The notes beneath the pieces were generated by a model. That model searched no databases, had not been told where the DNA came from, and saw only the letters and a program-made list of their open reading frames with translations. Positions 50,584 to 58,927 of a stretch of 64,000 nt of DNA are shown here, piece by piece. The stretch's first letter is position 1. Every line of letters starts with the position of its first letter. Source of the DNA: Pseudarthrobacter sp. SSS035 (lineage in GTDB: Bacteria; Actinomycetota; Actinomycetes; Actinomycetales; Micrococcaceae); the NCBI RefSeq assembly GCF_023273875.1, contig NZ_CP096882.1:3534001-3598000 (forward strand), in the 5' to 3' direction. The translations under genes were made by a program, and so were the position numbers.

Positions 50584-51537
50584 ATGGCAAACGTACTCGT
50601 ATTCATTGACAACCCCGGCGATGCCCTGAAGAAGAGCACCCTCGAACTGCTCACCCTGGGACGTTCCCTCGGAGAGACCGCTGTTGCCGTGAACGGCGAT
50701 CTGCATCAGGATGTTTCGGCCACGCTCGCCGAATACGGCGTCACCGCCGTTTTCCGGCCCTCCGCCCAGGACCTGGATGACTATCTGGTCTCGGCGAAGG
50801 CAGCCTATCTCGCGGCCGCCGCGGGTGCCGCCGGTGCCGGCACGGTCCTCCTGGACAACTCGCCCGAAGGCAAAGAGATCGCGGCACGGCTCGGCATCCG
50901 GCTGAACGCCGGCGTCATCACCGACGTTGTGGCGGTCGACGCCGACGGTACAGCCCACAAGTCGGTCCTCGCGGGGTCCTACACCACCTCAGCCAGGGCC
51001 ACCACGGCGATTTCCGTGCTGACGGTGAAGGCCAACAACGTCATGCCGGAGCCGGCATCCGTGGCTTCCGCCCCGGAGACGTCCACCGTCGAAGTTCCGG
51101 CCGACGGTACGGCCACGGCGGCCCGCGTCACCGCCCGCGAGCAGAAGGCCGCCAGCGGCCGCCCGGATCTGTCGGACGCCCGCATCGTGGTGGCGGGCGG
51201 ACGCGGAGTGGACGGCGACTTCGGCCCCCTGGAGCAGCTTGCGGACGCCCTCGGTGCCGCCGTCGGGGCCTCCCGTGCAGCCACGGACGCCGGCTGGATC
51301 AGCCACGACGCCCAGGTGGGCCAGACCGGCAAGACCGTGTCGCCCCAGCTCTACATCTCGGCCGGCATTTCCGGTGCCATCCAGCAGAAAGCCGGGATGC
51401 AGACAGCGAAGGTCATCGTGGCCGTGAACAAAGACGCCGAGTCGCCGATTTTCGAAATCGCCGATTTTGGCATTATCGGGGACCTCTTCGACGTCCTTCC
51501 GCAGGCCACCGAAGAAATCAAGAAGCGAAAAGGCTGA
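50584..51537 (+). CDS. etfA: Electron transfer flavoprotein alpha subunit
   Basis: A 317-residue ETF-alpha. The N-terminal domain begins MANVLVFIDNPGDALKKSTLELLTLGRSL. The C-terminal FAD-binding domain has IVVAGGRGVDGDFGPLEQLADALGAAVGASRAATDAGW, then QVGQTGKTVSPQLYISAGISGAIQQKAGMQ, diagnostic for the family, and VAVNKDAESPIFEIADFGIIGD. Start ATG 50584 has AGAGGGA upstream. The PIG-L gene starts two bases after its stop. Confidence 0.95.
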   Translation: MANVLVFIDNPGDALKKSTLELLTLGRSLGETAVAVNGDLHQDVSATLAEYGVTAVFRPSAQDLDDYLVSAKAAYLAAAAGAAGAGTVLLDNSPEGKEIAARLGIRLNAGVITDVVAVDADGTAHKSVLAGSYTTSARATTAISVLTVKANNVMPEPASVASAPETSTVEVPADGTATAARVTAREQKAASGRPDLSDARIVVAGGRGVDGDFGPLEQLADALGAAVGASRAATDAGWISHDAQVGQTGKTVSPQLYISAGISGAIQQKAGMQTAKVIVAVNKDAESPIFEIADFGIIGDLFDVLPQATEEIKKRKG

Positions 51538-51539
51538 CC

Positions 51540-52319
51540 TTGGCGCACTCCGCTGCCCCGGCACAGAGCCCGTTCAACCCGGACATCCACCGGATTGGGC
51601 GGGTGCTCTGTTTCGCCGCCCATCCGGACGACATCGACTTCGGTGCGGCCGGCACCATCGCCGCTTGGACGGCCGCGGGAATCCACGTCAGCTACTGCAT
51701 CATGACCGACGGCGACGCGGGCGGCTTCGACCCGGCGCAGCGGGCCGAGATCATCGCCCTCAGGGCGGCCGAGCAGCGCCGGGCAGCCGAACTCGTGGGC
51801 GTGACCGACATCCACTACCTCCATGAGCGCGACGGCTACCTGGAACCGACGCACGAGGTGATGAAAGGTGTGGTGAAGCTGATCCGGGAAGTCCGTCCCG
51901 ACGTCGTGCTCGCCATGCATCCGGAACGGAACTGGAACCGCCTCCAGAAGAGCCACCCGGACCACCTTGCCGTGGGGGAGGCCGTGACCCGGGCTGTATA
52001 CCCTGCGGTCGAAAACCCGTTCGCTTATCCGGAGCTGGCCGCGGCAGGCCTCGTGGCCTACAAGCTGCCGTGGCTGTGGCTCTATGCCGGACCGGACGAG
52101 CGGGAGAACCACTTTGTGGATGTCACCGACCATGTGGACGCCAAGCTCGACGCGATCCACGTGCACGTGAGCCAGCATCCCGACGTTGCGGCCATGGAAG
52201 CAGCGGTGCGGAACGGCATGCACCTGAACGCGCGGCGTGCGGGCTTTGCTGAGGGCCGCAGCGCCGAAGCCTTCCACGTGGTCGCCGTCAACGGCCCGGG
52301 GACCATCGCCGGATTCTAG
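51540..52319 (+). CDS. PIG-L/LmbE-family deacetylase
   Basis: A 259-residue protein. The metal-binding AHPDD motif (about residues 26-30) and the HPDHLAVGEAVTRA segment (about 140-153) supply the zinc ligands of PIG-L deacetylases, a family that includes MshB and mycothiol conjugate amidase Mca. The TTG at 51540 is the only start close to the etfA stop; an internal ATG would cut off the N-terminal strand. The gene appears co-transcribed with etfBA. Substrate is not evident; mycothiol- or bacillithiol-like N-acetylglucosaminyl compounds are possible by family only. Confidence 0.88.
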   Translation: MAHSAAPAQSPFNPDIHRIGRVLCFAAHPDDIDFGAAGTIAAWTAAGIHVSYCIMTDGDAGGFDPAQRAEIIALRAAEQRRAAELVGVTDIHYLHERDGYLEPTHEVMKGVVKLIREVRPDVVLAMHPERNWNRLQKSHPDHLAVGEAVTRAVYPAVENPFAYPELAAAGLVAYKLPWLWLYAGPDERENHFVDVTDHVDAKLDAIHVHVSQHPDVAAMEAAVRNGMHLNARRAGFAEGRSAEAFHVVAVNGPGTIAGF

Positions 52320-52346
52320 GACGTCCGCGGCCGCGGATTTCCCCAT

Positions 52347-52410
52347 GAGTTTTTTGTCCAGATAACGTGCCCTAAACGCGGTTTGAACCACGTTATCTGG
52401 ACAAAAACTC
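52347..52410. repeat. Long near-perfect palindrome after the PIG-L gene
   Basis: A 23-base left arm (GAGTTTTTTGTCCAGATAACGTG broken only by one extra T) and a 22-base right arm (52389-52410) pair almost perfectly. The 19-base loop itself contains AAAC-CGCG-GTTT-type symmetry. It lies between the PIG-L stop and the convergent rskA stop. Length, double symmetry and intergenic site suggest a REP-like dispersed repeat, or a bidirectional terminator because the arms carry A- and T-runs. Confidence 0.7.
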
Positions 52411-52434
52411 GGGTATGGGACAGGAACCGGGGGC

Positions 52435-53313
52435 TCAGGCGCCCAGCGGTGCGGCAGCCACGGTGGGGAACGTCGGCGTAGCCGAACCGCCCACGGGCTC
52501 CACGGTGATGCCGAGCGCTGCAGCGGATGCTATGCCCTTCACCACGGCAGGCTTTGACAGGGCTGCCTCGTCCATCAGGCCCTGGGATACCGGTGCCGAG
52601 CCGTCCTTCGGGATCAGCCACATCTGGTAAACCTTGCCGGCCGGCGGCGCGGGTACACCGTTCATCTTGACCACCACGGCATCCCGCGACGACGAAATCA
52701 GCACGGTGGCAGTTCCGCCGGCGGAGACGGGTACGGAGGCTTCGCGGACGTCGCCGGCCCGGACGACCTGGTTCAGGGGGTCGTTCTGGTCCGTGATGTA
52801 GGCACCCACGCCCACGCCACCGAGGGCGATTACGGCGGCGGCTGCGACCGCGGTGAGCCAGCGGCGGGCGCCGGCGGGCCGGCGTCGTTCTTCCCTGCGG
52901 ACCCTGGCAGCGGCGAGCTCATCCATGGCTTCTGCCGGCGCCTGTGCGGACGGCGTGGCTGCCGCGGCAGGCGCAGCAATGACTTCGGTGGGCGAATCGG
53001 CCGGCAGCTGCGCGAGCGACGGCAACTGCGACACGATTCGTGCGAAAAGATCCGCGGGAGGTTCCGCCTCAGCCGTAAAGGACGCCGCGAGAGTCTCCCT
53101 TGCCTGGCGGACACGCTCAAAGAAGGCGCTGCGCTCGGCGTCGGGCGCGGCGGAGATGTAGCGGTCTATGGCGGCGCGTTCGGCATCGCTGATCGCGTCC
53201 AGGGCATAGAGCTCGGCGAGATCCACGGCCCGCCCGCATTCCAGGTCGGCGGCGATCTCAGTTCCGAACGAGCCTGGACGGCGGGTGCCTCCCTGACTAT
53301 TCATTTCTGTCAT
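52435..53313 (-). CDS. Anti-sigma factor RskA-like (anti-SigK)
   Basis: A 292-residue single-pass membrane protein. Its N-terminal cytoplasmic domain (about residues 1-150) has LAELYALDAISDAERAAIDRYI, the sigma-binding helix pattern of RskA-like proteins without a zinc finger. One membrane helix (about 152-172, WLTAVAAAAVIALGGVGVGAYI) is followed by an extracellular RskA C-terminal domain (TATVLISSSRDAVVVKMNGVPAPPAGKVYQMWLI). It starts one base after the sigma gene stop (TGAG-ATG), so the pair is co-expressed. Membrane stress likely releases the sigma factor through proteolysis (family-level inference). Confidence 0.88.
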   Translation of the reverse strand: MTEMNSQGGTRRPGSFGTEIAADLECGRAVDLAELYALDAISDAERAAIDRYISAAPDAERSAFFERVRQARETLAASFTAEAEPPADLFARIVSQLPSLAQLPADSPTEVIAAPAAAATPSAQAPAEAMDELAAARVRREERRRPAGARRWLTAVAAAAVIALGGVGVGAYITDQNDPLNQVVRAGDVREASVPVSAGGTATVLISSSRDAVVVKMNGVPAPPAGKVYQMWLIPKDGSAPVSQGLMDEAALSKPAVVKGIASAAALGITVEPVGGSATPTFPTVAAAPLGA

Positions 53314-53314
53314 C

Positions 53315-53923
53315 TCAACTCACCCCCAGACAGGTCTTCAAGCGGATCAGTCCGTCGCGGATGCGGGACTTGATGGTGGGTACTGCTGCGTTTAGCTTTT
53401 CCGCGACTTCGCGGTAGGTGAGGCCGCCGTAGTAGGCCAGCCGCACGGATTCCTGTTGTGTTTCGGTCAGTGTTTCCAGGCACCGGACCACCGCCTCGGC
53501 TTCGAGCCTGCTGTCCACCTCGGCGGAGACGGAGTCGTGGTCCACGTCCTGGCTGCTGGCGCCGTATTTGGCCTCTCGGTCGGTGGCCGACTGCGAGGAA
53601 CGGACCTTGTCCACGGCCCGGCGGTGTGAAATGGTCATCAGCCACGACAGCGGACTGCCTGCTTCCGGGTTGAACTTCGCGGCGTTCTGCCAGACCTGGA
53701 GGAAAACCTCCTGCGTGGCGTCTTCGCTGAGTTCGGGATCGATGAGCACTCGCCGCGCCATGCCGAACACCCTGCGCGATGTCAATTGGTAGAACGCGGC
53801 AAACGCGGCTTGGTCGCCGCCGGCTATGCGGGCGAGCAGCCCGGCCAAGCGCTTGCTGAGATCCGCCGGTGAGTCAGTGACTGCGGCCGGGGCCTCGGAG
53901 TTTGGCGCGTTGGGAGTTTCCAT
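53315..53923 (-). CDS. sigK: ECF RNA polymerase sigma factor SigK
   Basis: About 202 residues. Region 2 is QAAFAAFYQLTSRRVFGMARRVLIDPELSEDATQEVFLQVWQ, and LSWLMTISHRRAVDKVRSSQS continues it. Region 4 is QQESVRLAYYGGLTYREVAEKLNAAVPTIKSRIRDGLIRL, with the helix-turn-helix for the -35 element. The size and the RskA partner downstream identify the SigK group of ECF sigma factors. ATG 53923 (METPNAPNS) is chosen; a GTG one codon upstream is possible. The 189-base upstream gap (53924-54112) has no recognisable gene and is the likely autoregulated promoter region, though I could not find a confident site. Confidence 0.9.
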   Translation of the reverse strand: METPNAPNSEAPAAVTDSPADLSKRLAGLLARIAGGDQAAFAAFYQLTSRRVFGMARRVLIDPELSEDATQEVFLQVWQNAAKFNPEAGSPLSWLMTISHRRAVDKVRSSQSATDREAKYGASSQDVDHDSVSAEVDSRLEAEAVVRCLETLTETQQESVRLAYYGGLTYREVAEKLNAAVPTIKSRIRDGLIRLKTCLGVS

Positions 53924-54112
53924 CACTACCCAGCATAAGTCGCCCGGCGGTGAAACCCGAGCATCGCGGCCGGTGCTGCCCCGGGGAAAGGGGAGAGCCG
54001 ACGGCGCCGCCCGCCTGGTCGCTAGCCGTGTCACCTGCCGCTCCTTCCTCGCCCTGGAATTGCTGTCAGGAGTGATTCGGTGCAGGCAGCCGTCCGGATG
54101 GGCCGCGGGCGC

Positions 54113-54580
54113 TCAAATCTGGGCGCCGGAAAATCCCTGCTGGCGCCAGGCCTCGTAGACAGCAATGGACGCTGCGTTGGCCAGGTTCAGCGAACGGAGG
54201 GACGGCAGCATGGGAAGCCGCACGGTGGCCGTGACATGCGGATCGCTTTTGAGGTGTTCCGGCAGGCCTACCGATTCCTGGCCGAACATCAGCACATCCC
54301 CGGGACGGTAGGTAATGTCCGCGTAGCTGGTGGTGCCGTCCGAGGTGAACGCGTACACGCGGTCCGGCTGCAGTACGCGCCAGGCATCCTCGATGCTTTT
54401 GTGGACGGTGACGACGGCGAGGTCGTGGTAGTCCAGTCCGGCGCGCCGGAGCTTGGCATCGGAGAAATCAAAGCCAAGGGGTTCCACCAGGTGCAGTTCG
54501 GCGCCGGTTATGGCCGCCAGCCTGATCGCGCTGCCGGTGTTGCCGGGGATTTCGGGGGCGTGGAAGAGGATTCGGAACAC
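54113..54580 (-). CDS. trmL: tRNA (cytidine(34)-2'-O)-methyltransferase TrmL
   Basis: A 155-residue SPOUT-class methyltransferase, the minimal length for the family. Conserved segments are ILFHAPEIPGNTGSAIRLAAITGAELHLVEPLGF at the N-terminus, YRPGDVLMFGQESVGLPE in the middle, and RLPMLPSLRSLNLANAASIAVYEAWRQ, which forms the trefoil-knot SAM-binding site. It methylates the wobble 2'-hydroxyl of tRNA-Leu species. It has its own transcription unit between the sigK upstream region and the J-domain gene. Confidence 0.93.
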   Translation of the reverse strand: MFRILFHAPEIPGNTGSAIRLAAITGAELHLVEPLGFDFSDAKLRRAGLDYHDLAVVTVHKSIEDAWRVLQPDRVYAFTSDGTTSYADITYRPGDVLMFGQESVGLPEHLKSDPHVTATVRLPMLPSLRSLNLANAASIAVYEAWRQQGFSGAQI

Positions 54581-54646
54581 CGTCCAATCCTAGTCAACCA
54601 ATCCGGGTCAACGGTTCAGTGCATGGTACCCAACGCATGCAACAGT

Positions 54647-55609
54647 TCAGTGCATGCCGCGAAGCAGCCTGGCCAGCACGGACACATTGACGGTGTTGGG
54701 CGTGGGGCCGGAGGAGAGGAAGTGTTTGAGTCCGCGGACAAGGCCTGCCGCGTTCACCACCTGGATGGTTTCGGACGTGCCGGCTGTTCGCCGGTGGCGG
54801 TCGATGACGGGTTCGTGGAGGTTGCCGTCGGCGCTGTGGATGACTGTCCAGCCGGTGACGTTCAGTTCCGGGAAGATGTCCTGCATGGCCCGGACAACGT
54901 GGGCCAGTTGCGGCGGCGCGATGGAACGTCCGCCGTGCCTCAGGGTTTGCCCGTCCCAGGCGTAGGCGCCCTTTGGCAGCAGCATGGACCCGATCAGCGC
55001 CAGCCGGTAGCCGGACAGTAGTGCGTGGTCGATGTGGCTGTTATCGGCCGGGGACTGCAGGCCGTTGACCAGCCGGGCCGCAGGAATCGCGGGCAGAACC
55101 TGGCGGGTGATGAGCTGCACCGTGCGCAGTTCGCGCTGGATTCGGGCCTCGGCGCCAAAAATACCCCGTTTGCGCGGCATCCCGTGGACCTGCTGGCTGG
55201 CCTGGGCGAACGGGATGAGCGGCACAGTGCCGGACGCCTCGAAGGCCGCAGCATCGTAGGGCGGGACGTACAGGGGCGGGTCACCCGCGGTGTTCCGGGG
55301 CGTTGTGGTCCGGTGCACGGTGGCCGAGGCATGGCTGCCCGCCGCTGGCGCATCAAAGTGCGGCCCCGCGGCGGATTCGTCGGTGTTGCGGGATGTTCCT
55401 GCGGCATACGAGCGGTCGTAGGCCTTCCGGCGCTTCGGGTCTATCAGGGTTTCGTATGCTGCCGTCACCTGCCGGAAAGCGGCGGCGTCCCCGCCATGGT
55501 CAGGATGGGCCTTTCGCGCGGCCCGGCGGTAGGCCACCTTGATCTCCTTGTCGGTGGCCGTCACGGCGACGCGGAGCACCTCGTAGTAGGAGTTGCTGCT
55601 CTCGGTCAA
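54647..55609 (-). CDS. J-domain protein with a C-terminal NERD-like domain
   Basis: A 320-residue protein. Residues about 8-68 are a full J domain with the HPD tripeptide (AHPDHGGD), which stimulates Hsp70 ATPase. A disordered Ser/Thr/Ala-rich linker (about 70-140) follows. The C-terminal 180 residues (RELRTVQLITRQVLPAIPAARLVNGLQ, then SHIDHALLSGYRLALIG) resemble the nuclease-related NERD fold, in which IDH supplies the metal-binding Asp. The usual downstream lysine is not obvious (LLPKGAYAW), so catalysis is doubtful. The canonical DnaJ Gly/Phe and zinc domains are absent. Start ATG 55609. Confidence 0.8.
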   Translation of the reverse strand: MTESSNSYYEVLRVAVTATDKEIKVAYRRAARKAHPDHGGDAAAFRQVTAAYETLIDPKRRKAYDRSYAAGTSRNTDESAAGPHFDAPAAGSHASATVHRTTTPRNTAGDPPLYVPPYDAAAFEASGTVPLIPFAQASQQVHGMPRKRGIFGAEARIQRELRTVQLITRQVLPAIPAARLVNGLQSPADNSHIDHALLSGYRLALIGSMLLPKGAYAWDGQTLRHGGRSIAPPQLAHVVRAMQDIFPELNVTGWTVIHSADGNLHEPVIDRHRRTAGTSETIQVVNAAGLVRGLKHFLSSGPTPNTVNVSVLARLLRGMH

Positions 55610-55782
55610 GCACTCATCCTTTTCTTCGCTGGCCAGTCCACGGCATGCAGCCCGGTGGGCCCCAGTTTACGGCCTGCCCACACAACGTCTGCGCACGCCC
55701 CAGTGGTTCCCGCGGCCCGGCGTCTAGACTCTTTCAGGAGGACGGCAGGCTGGCCGTCCGGGGCGAACTTATTGGGGTGGAC

Positions 55783-56448
55783 GTGAAGGCACAGGCGGCT
55801 GTACTCGTGGCGGGGGCGCTGCTTGGCGTGAGCACACGGGGGGGCTGCAGTGTTGATGTGCCCGATCCGGCCGCCCCGAAAGTGGAGCCAATCGTTACCA
55901 CCCTGGCCACGCCCACTATTACCCCTGGCCACGACGCAGAAGCGGTGGCAGAAAAGGACATGCCGTTCTCCGCGGGCGGTTCCCTGGCCGCCGGGTTCCC
56001 CGTGGGGATCTCGGACGGACTCAAGGATGCACCCGGCTGGCAGCAGGTCAAGGAGAACGTGGCCGGCGAGAGTCAATTCGTGAAGGCCGATGGCTGTCTG
56101 GTGGCGGCCAAGGTCCGCACCAACCAGGCCCCGCTGGCGCTTCAGGACGACAAGGAGTCGACTGTTGGCCTCTTCACGTACCTGGACCCGACCATCCTGC
56201 CCGGCTATCTGAAGACAGCGACGCTGCGGTGGGGCGGGGAGGCCGGCAAGCCGGGGCCGTCGGCCGAAGTGCTGGCGCTGGAGAAACCCGGCCAAGCGGG
56301 CGTCAGGGCCACCGCCGTTATGGCCCGGGTGTTCGGCACCGCGGCATCGTCGGTCTACATTTCGGTGGCCTGCCCGGACGATGCCACACTGGCAGCCGCC
56401 CGGGCCGACGTCGCAGAACGCCTCCGTGTGGTTCCGCCGTCGAACTAG
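55783..56448 (+). CDS. Secreted lipoprotein candidate, function unknown
   Basis: About 221 residues; GTG 55783 or 55777 is the start. A short hydrophobic signal segment (AAVLVAGALLGV) runs into TRGGC, a poor lipobox because Arg-Gly-Gly precedes the cysteine; the codons there lie on a G7 run (55838-55844), so a base error could alter this spot. The mature part has one long domain of mixed strands (FPVGISDGLKDAPGWQQV, then DGCLVAAKVRTNQ and SSVYISVACPDDATLAAARADVAERL). I do not recognise the family. It is divergent from the J-domain gene and convergent with doxX, ten bases before its stop. Confidence 0.65.
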   Translation: MKAQAAVLVAGALLGVSTRGGCSVDVPDPAAPKVEPIVTTLATPTITPGHDAEAVAEKDMPFSAGGSLAAGFPVGISDGLKDAPGWQQVKENVAGESQFVKADGCLVAAKVRTNQAPLALQDDKESTVGLFTYLDPTILPGYLKTATLRWGGEAGKPGPSAEVLALEKPGQAGVRATAVMARVFGTAASSVYISVACPDDATLAAARADVAERLRVVPPSN

Positions 56449-56457
56449 CGGTGCCGG

Positions 56458-56886
56458 TTACTTACCATGCCGGCGCCAGGACCCGGCGGGGGAAAGGCGG
56501 TTCAGGGCCAGTGCGCCCACGAGCAGGCCGAAGTCCCGCAAGGCAACGTCGTAGAAGCTGCCCAGGACCAGCAGGTTGATGATGATCCCCAGCAGCCAGA
56601 CGGCGACCAGCAGGGAACCGAACCGGGGCCGGACGGCCACTGCAATACCGGCGGTGATCTCCACGACGCCGACGATGTACATAAAGGTCTGCGCCGACAC
56701 CGGCACCACGGAGGTGGCAACCGGCGCGAGGTAGATGGTCCAGTCGATCAGGATGTTGGTGAACTTGTCCAGCCCGAAGAGAATCGGTGCGACGGTGAAC
56801 ACAGTGCGCAGCAGGAAGAAGGCCTGCCTGTCCGGTGCCATAGCCTGTAGACGACTGCCTGCGGTGATTTTCGCGTTGGTTGTCAT
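56458..56886 (-). CDS. DoxX-family membrane protein
   Basis: A 142-residue four-helix membrane protein with family motifs PILFGLDKFTNIL and VGVVEITAGIAVAVRPRFGSLLVAVWLLGIIINLL. Helices span about residues 22-42, about 65-85, about 88-108 and 112-132. DoxX-like proteins are membrane redox or thiol-stress proteins in some bacteria. The start is preceded by AAGGAG. Its promoter contains the TCTAAA-N15-TTTAGA operator shared with the FAD reductase at 58903-60174, and the SufR-like regulator gene is divergent from it. A link to redox or iron-sulfur stress is inferred from that context. Confidence 0.86.
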   Translation of the reverse strand: MTTNAKITAGSRLQAMAPDRQAFFLLRTVFTVAPILFGLDKFTNILIDWTIYLAPVATSVVPVSAQTFMYIVGVVEITAGIAVAVRPRFGSLLVAVWLLGIIINLLVLGSFYDVALRDFGLLVGALALNRLSPAGSWRRHGK

Positions 56887-56897
56887 GGTGGACTCCT

Positions 56898-56924
56898 TCT
56901 AAAAGTATGTATGATTATTTTAGA
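56898..56924. promoter_or_regulatory. Operator palindrome TCTAAA-N15-TTTAGA in the doxX-regulator intergenic region
   Basis: TTCTAAAA and TTTTAGAA form a perfect 8-bp dyad around 13 bases (56897-56925 including the outer bases). An extra half-site TTTTTAGA lies at 56955-56962 on the regulator side. The doxX -10 box lies inside the regulator-proximal arm. The same spacing occurs at 60208-60234. Confidence 0.7.
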
Positions 56925-56945
56925 AAGATTAGCACCATTAAGCAA
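56917..56945 (-). promoter_or_regulatory. doxX promoter
   Basis: On the minus strand TTGCTT (56940-56945) and TAAAAT (56917-56922) are separated by exactly 17 bases. The -10 overlaps the operator arm, so repressor binding should block polymerase. Confidence 0.65.
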
Positions 56946-56975
56946 TGGATGTTGTTTTTAGAGTAGGGGTACAGG

Positions 56976-57638
56976 GTGCGCAGACTTCCGTGGGGCCGCC
57001 GCATGGCGGCCGTGGCTTCCTTGGGCGACGACAAGCGCCGGCAGCTTTTTGAACTGGTTGCCGCTTCCGAGGCTGCAGTCGGGCGCGATGAGGCTGCGCT
57101 GGCCCTCGGCCTGCCAAGAAGCACGGCGTCCTTCCACCTTGACAGGCTGGTCCAGGACGGACTCCTGGCGGTGGAATTCCACAAGGCCGCCGGGAAGTCA
57201 GGTCCCGGCTCCGGGCGGCCGGCGAAGATGTACCGGCAATCAGCGAGTGAAGTCGGCGCTTCCGTGCCGGACCGCAACTATGACCTCGCCGCTGAGCTGC
57301 TGGTCGCAGCGATCGAGCACTCCACAGCGACCGGCGGAGCCGTGGGCAATTCCTTGCTGGCCGCGTCGTACAGCAAGGGCCAGGCGCTGGCCGCCGGCGC
57401 CGCAAGCCTGGCGGACTTCATGGCGGGGGAGGGCTACGAGCCCCGGCCTGACGGCGCCGGCGGCTTTGTGCTGGTGAACTGCCCGTTCCATCGGCTCTCG
57501 GACGGGCACCCGGAAGTGGTCTGCGCCATGAACGGATCTTTTCTGCAGGGCGCGGCTGCGGCGTGCGGGGAGCCGGAGGAACGTATAGCGCCGAACAGCG
57601 AGCCTGGCCAGTGCTGCGCCAGGATCACCCCGCCCTGA
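56976..57638 (+). CDS. SufR-like winged-helix regulator with C-terminal cysteine cluster
   Basis: A 220-residue protein with GTG start (TAGGGGT upstream). The N-terminal winged helix (about residues 16-70) reads RRQLFELVAASEAAVGRDEAALALGLPRSTASFHLDRLVQDGLL, then a GRPAKMY wing. A helical middle domain leads to C169, C183, C197, C213 and C214, spaced C-x13-C-x13-C-x15-C-C. As I recall it, cyanobacterial SufR uses C-x12-C-x13-C-x14-C to bind an iron-sulfur cluster, so this is a probable Fe-S sensor. It is divergent from doxX across a dyad operator and upstream of a cysteine desulfurase. No suf operon is in the window. Autoregulation is likely. Confidence 0.8.
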   Translation: MRRLPWGRRMAAVASLGDDKRRQLFELVAASEAAVGRDEAALALGLPRSTASFHLDRLVQDGLLAVEFHKAAGKSGPGSGRPAKMYRQSASEVGASVPDRNYDLAAELLVAAIEHSTATGGAVGNSLLAASYSKGQALAAGAASLADFMAGEGYEPRPDGAGGFVLVNCPFHRLSDGHPEVVCAMNGSFLQGAAAACGEPEERIAPNSEPGQCCARITPP

Positions 57639-57694
57639 CACCTGATGGGCCGGGGCCGCGGGTGTGCCGCCCTGGGCGCCGCTAGAATTGAGGC

Positions 57695-58927
57695 GTGCCC
57701 GTCTACCTCGATCATGCAGCCACCACGCCACTTTCTGCCGAGGCGCTGGCAGCCCTGACGCGGGAACTTGCCCGCACCGGCAATCCTTCGTCACTGCACG
57801 GCTCGGGCCGCCGTGCCCGCCGCTCCGTGGAGGACGCGAGGGAAGCCATCGCGACGGCGGCCGGCGCCCATCCCTCCGAGGTCATCTTTACGTCCGGGGG
57901 CACGGAGTCGGACAACCTTGCCGTGAAGGGCCTGTACTGGGCCCGTTCCGGCGAAGACCCGGCCCGGCGCCGTATACTCTGCTCCGCCGTCGAGCATCAT
58001 GCCGTGCAGGACACCGTGGAATGGCTGGAGCGGCACGAGGGCGCCATTGCCACCTGGCTTCCGGTGGACGGCGAGGGCGTGGTGGACCTTGATGTCCTCG
58101 CCGCGGAGCTGGCCCGGGATCCCGAGAGCATAGCGCTCGTGACGGTCATGTGGGCCAACAACGAAGTGGGCACCATCCAGCCGGTACACAGGATCGTGGA
58201 CCTGGCACACGCCGTTGGGGTTCCGGTCCATTCGGATGCAGTGCAGGCGTTCGGCTCGCTGCCGGTGAATTTCAAGGCCTCCGGGCTGGACGCGATGTCC
58301 GTATCCGGGCACAAGATCGGCGGACCGGTGGGAGTCGGCGCGCTCCTGTTGGGGCGGGCCGTCAAGCTGACCCCGGTGCAGCACGGCGGTGGCCAGGAAC
58401 GCGACGTGCGTTCCGGGACGCTGGACACGGCATCCATCGCCGCGTTCGCGGCGGCTGCCGAAGCCTCCACCGCACGGCTTGCGGCCGAGTCCGCGAGGAT
58501 CGCGGCCCTGCGGGACAGGCTCATCGACGGCGTCCTTGAGCGGGTGCCCGAAGCCGTGCTCCGAGGAGCCGCGGGGGAGGGGCGGCTGCCCGGCAACGCG
58601 CATTTCACGTTCCCCGGCTGCGAAGGTGATTCGCTGCTGTTCCTGCTGGACCTGGCGGGAGTGGAATCCTCCACGGGATCGGCCTGTACGGCCGGTGTCC
58701 CGCGCCCATCCCACGTGCTGCTGGCCATGGGACTGGACGAGGCGACAGCCCGCGGCGCGCAGCGCTTCACGCTGGGACATGCCTCAAGCGACGCGGACGT
58801 GGATGCCTTGCTGGCAGCCCTCCCCGGCGCGTATCAACGCGCCCGCCAGGCAGGGATGGCCGGGCACGAATCCTCGATCCAGACTGCGGGAACGGTAGCG
58901 CGTCAGGCGTCCTCCGGCAGTAGCTGA
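57695..58927 (+). CDS. Cysteine desulfurase (NifS/IscS type)
   Basis: A 410-residue PLP enzyme with GTG start. The N-terminus VYLDHAATTPLSAEAL, the ATP-free aminotransferase-V segment FTSGGTESDNLAVKG, the Schiff-base lysine K207 (SVSGHKIGGPVG) and the catalytic cysteine C331 (SSTGSACTAGVPRPSHVLLAMG) are all present, the cysteine within a group I loop (SxxGSAC). It releases sulfur from cysteine as persulfide. Position before mnmA suggests a tRNA-thiolation role, like the Rv3025c/Rv3024c pair, besides Fe-S cluster supply. Its 3' end overlaps the convergent reductase gene by 25 bases. Confidence 0.93.
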   Translation: MPVYLDHAATTPLSAEALAALTRELARTGNPSSLHGSGRRARRSVEDAREAIATAAGAHPSEVIFTSGGTESDNLAVKGLYWARSGEDPARRRILCSAVEHHAVQDTVEWLERHEGAIATWLPVDGEGVVDLDVLAAELARDPESIALVTVMWANNEVGTIQPVHRIVDLAHAVGVPVHSDAVQAFGSLPVNFKASGLDAMSVSGHKIGGPVGVGALLLGRAVKLTPVQHGGGQERDVRSGTLDTASIAAFAAAAEASTARLAAESARIAALRDRLIDGVLERVPEAVLRGAAGEGRLPGNAHFTFPGCEGDSLLFLLDLAGVESSTGSACTAGVPRPSHVLLAMGLDEATARGAQRFTLGHASSDADVDALLAALPGAYQRARQAGMAGHESSIQTAGTVARQASSGSS

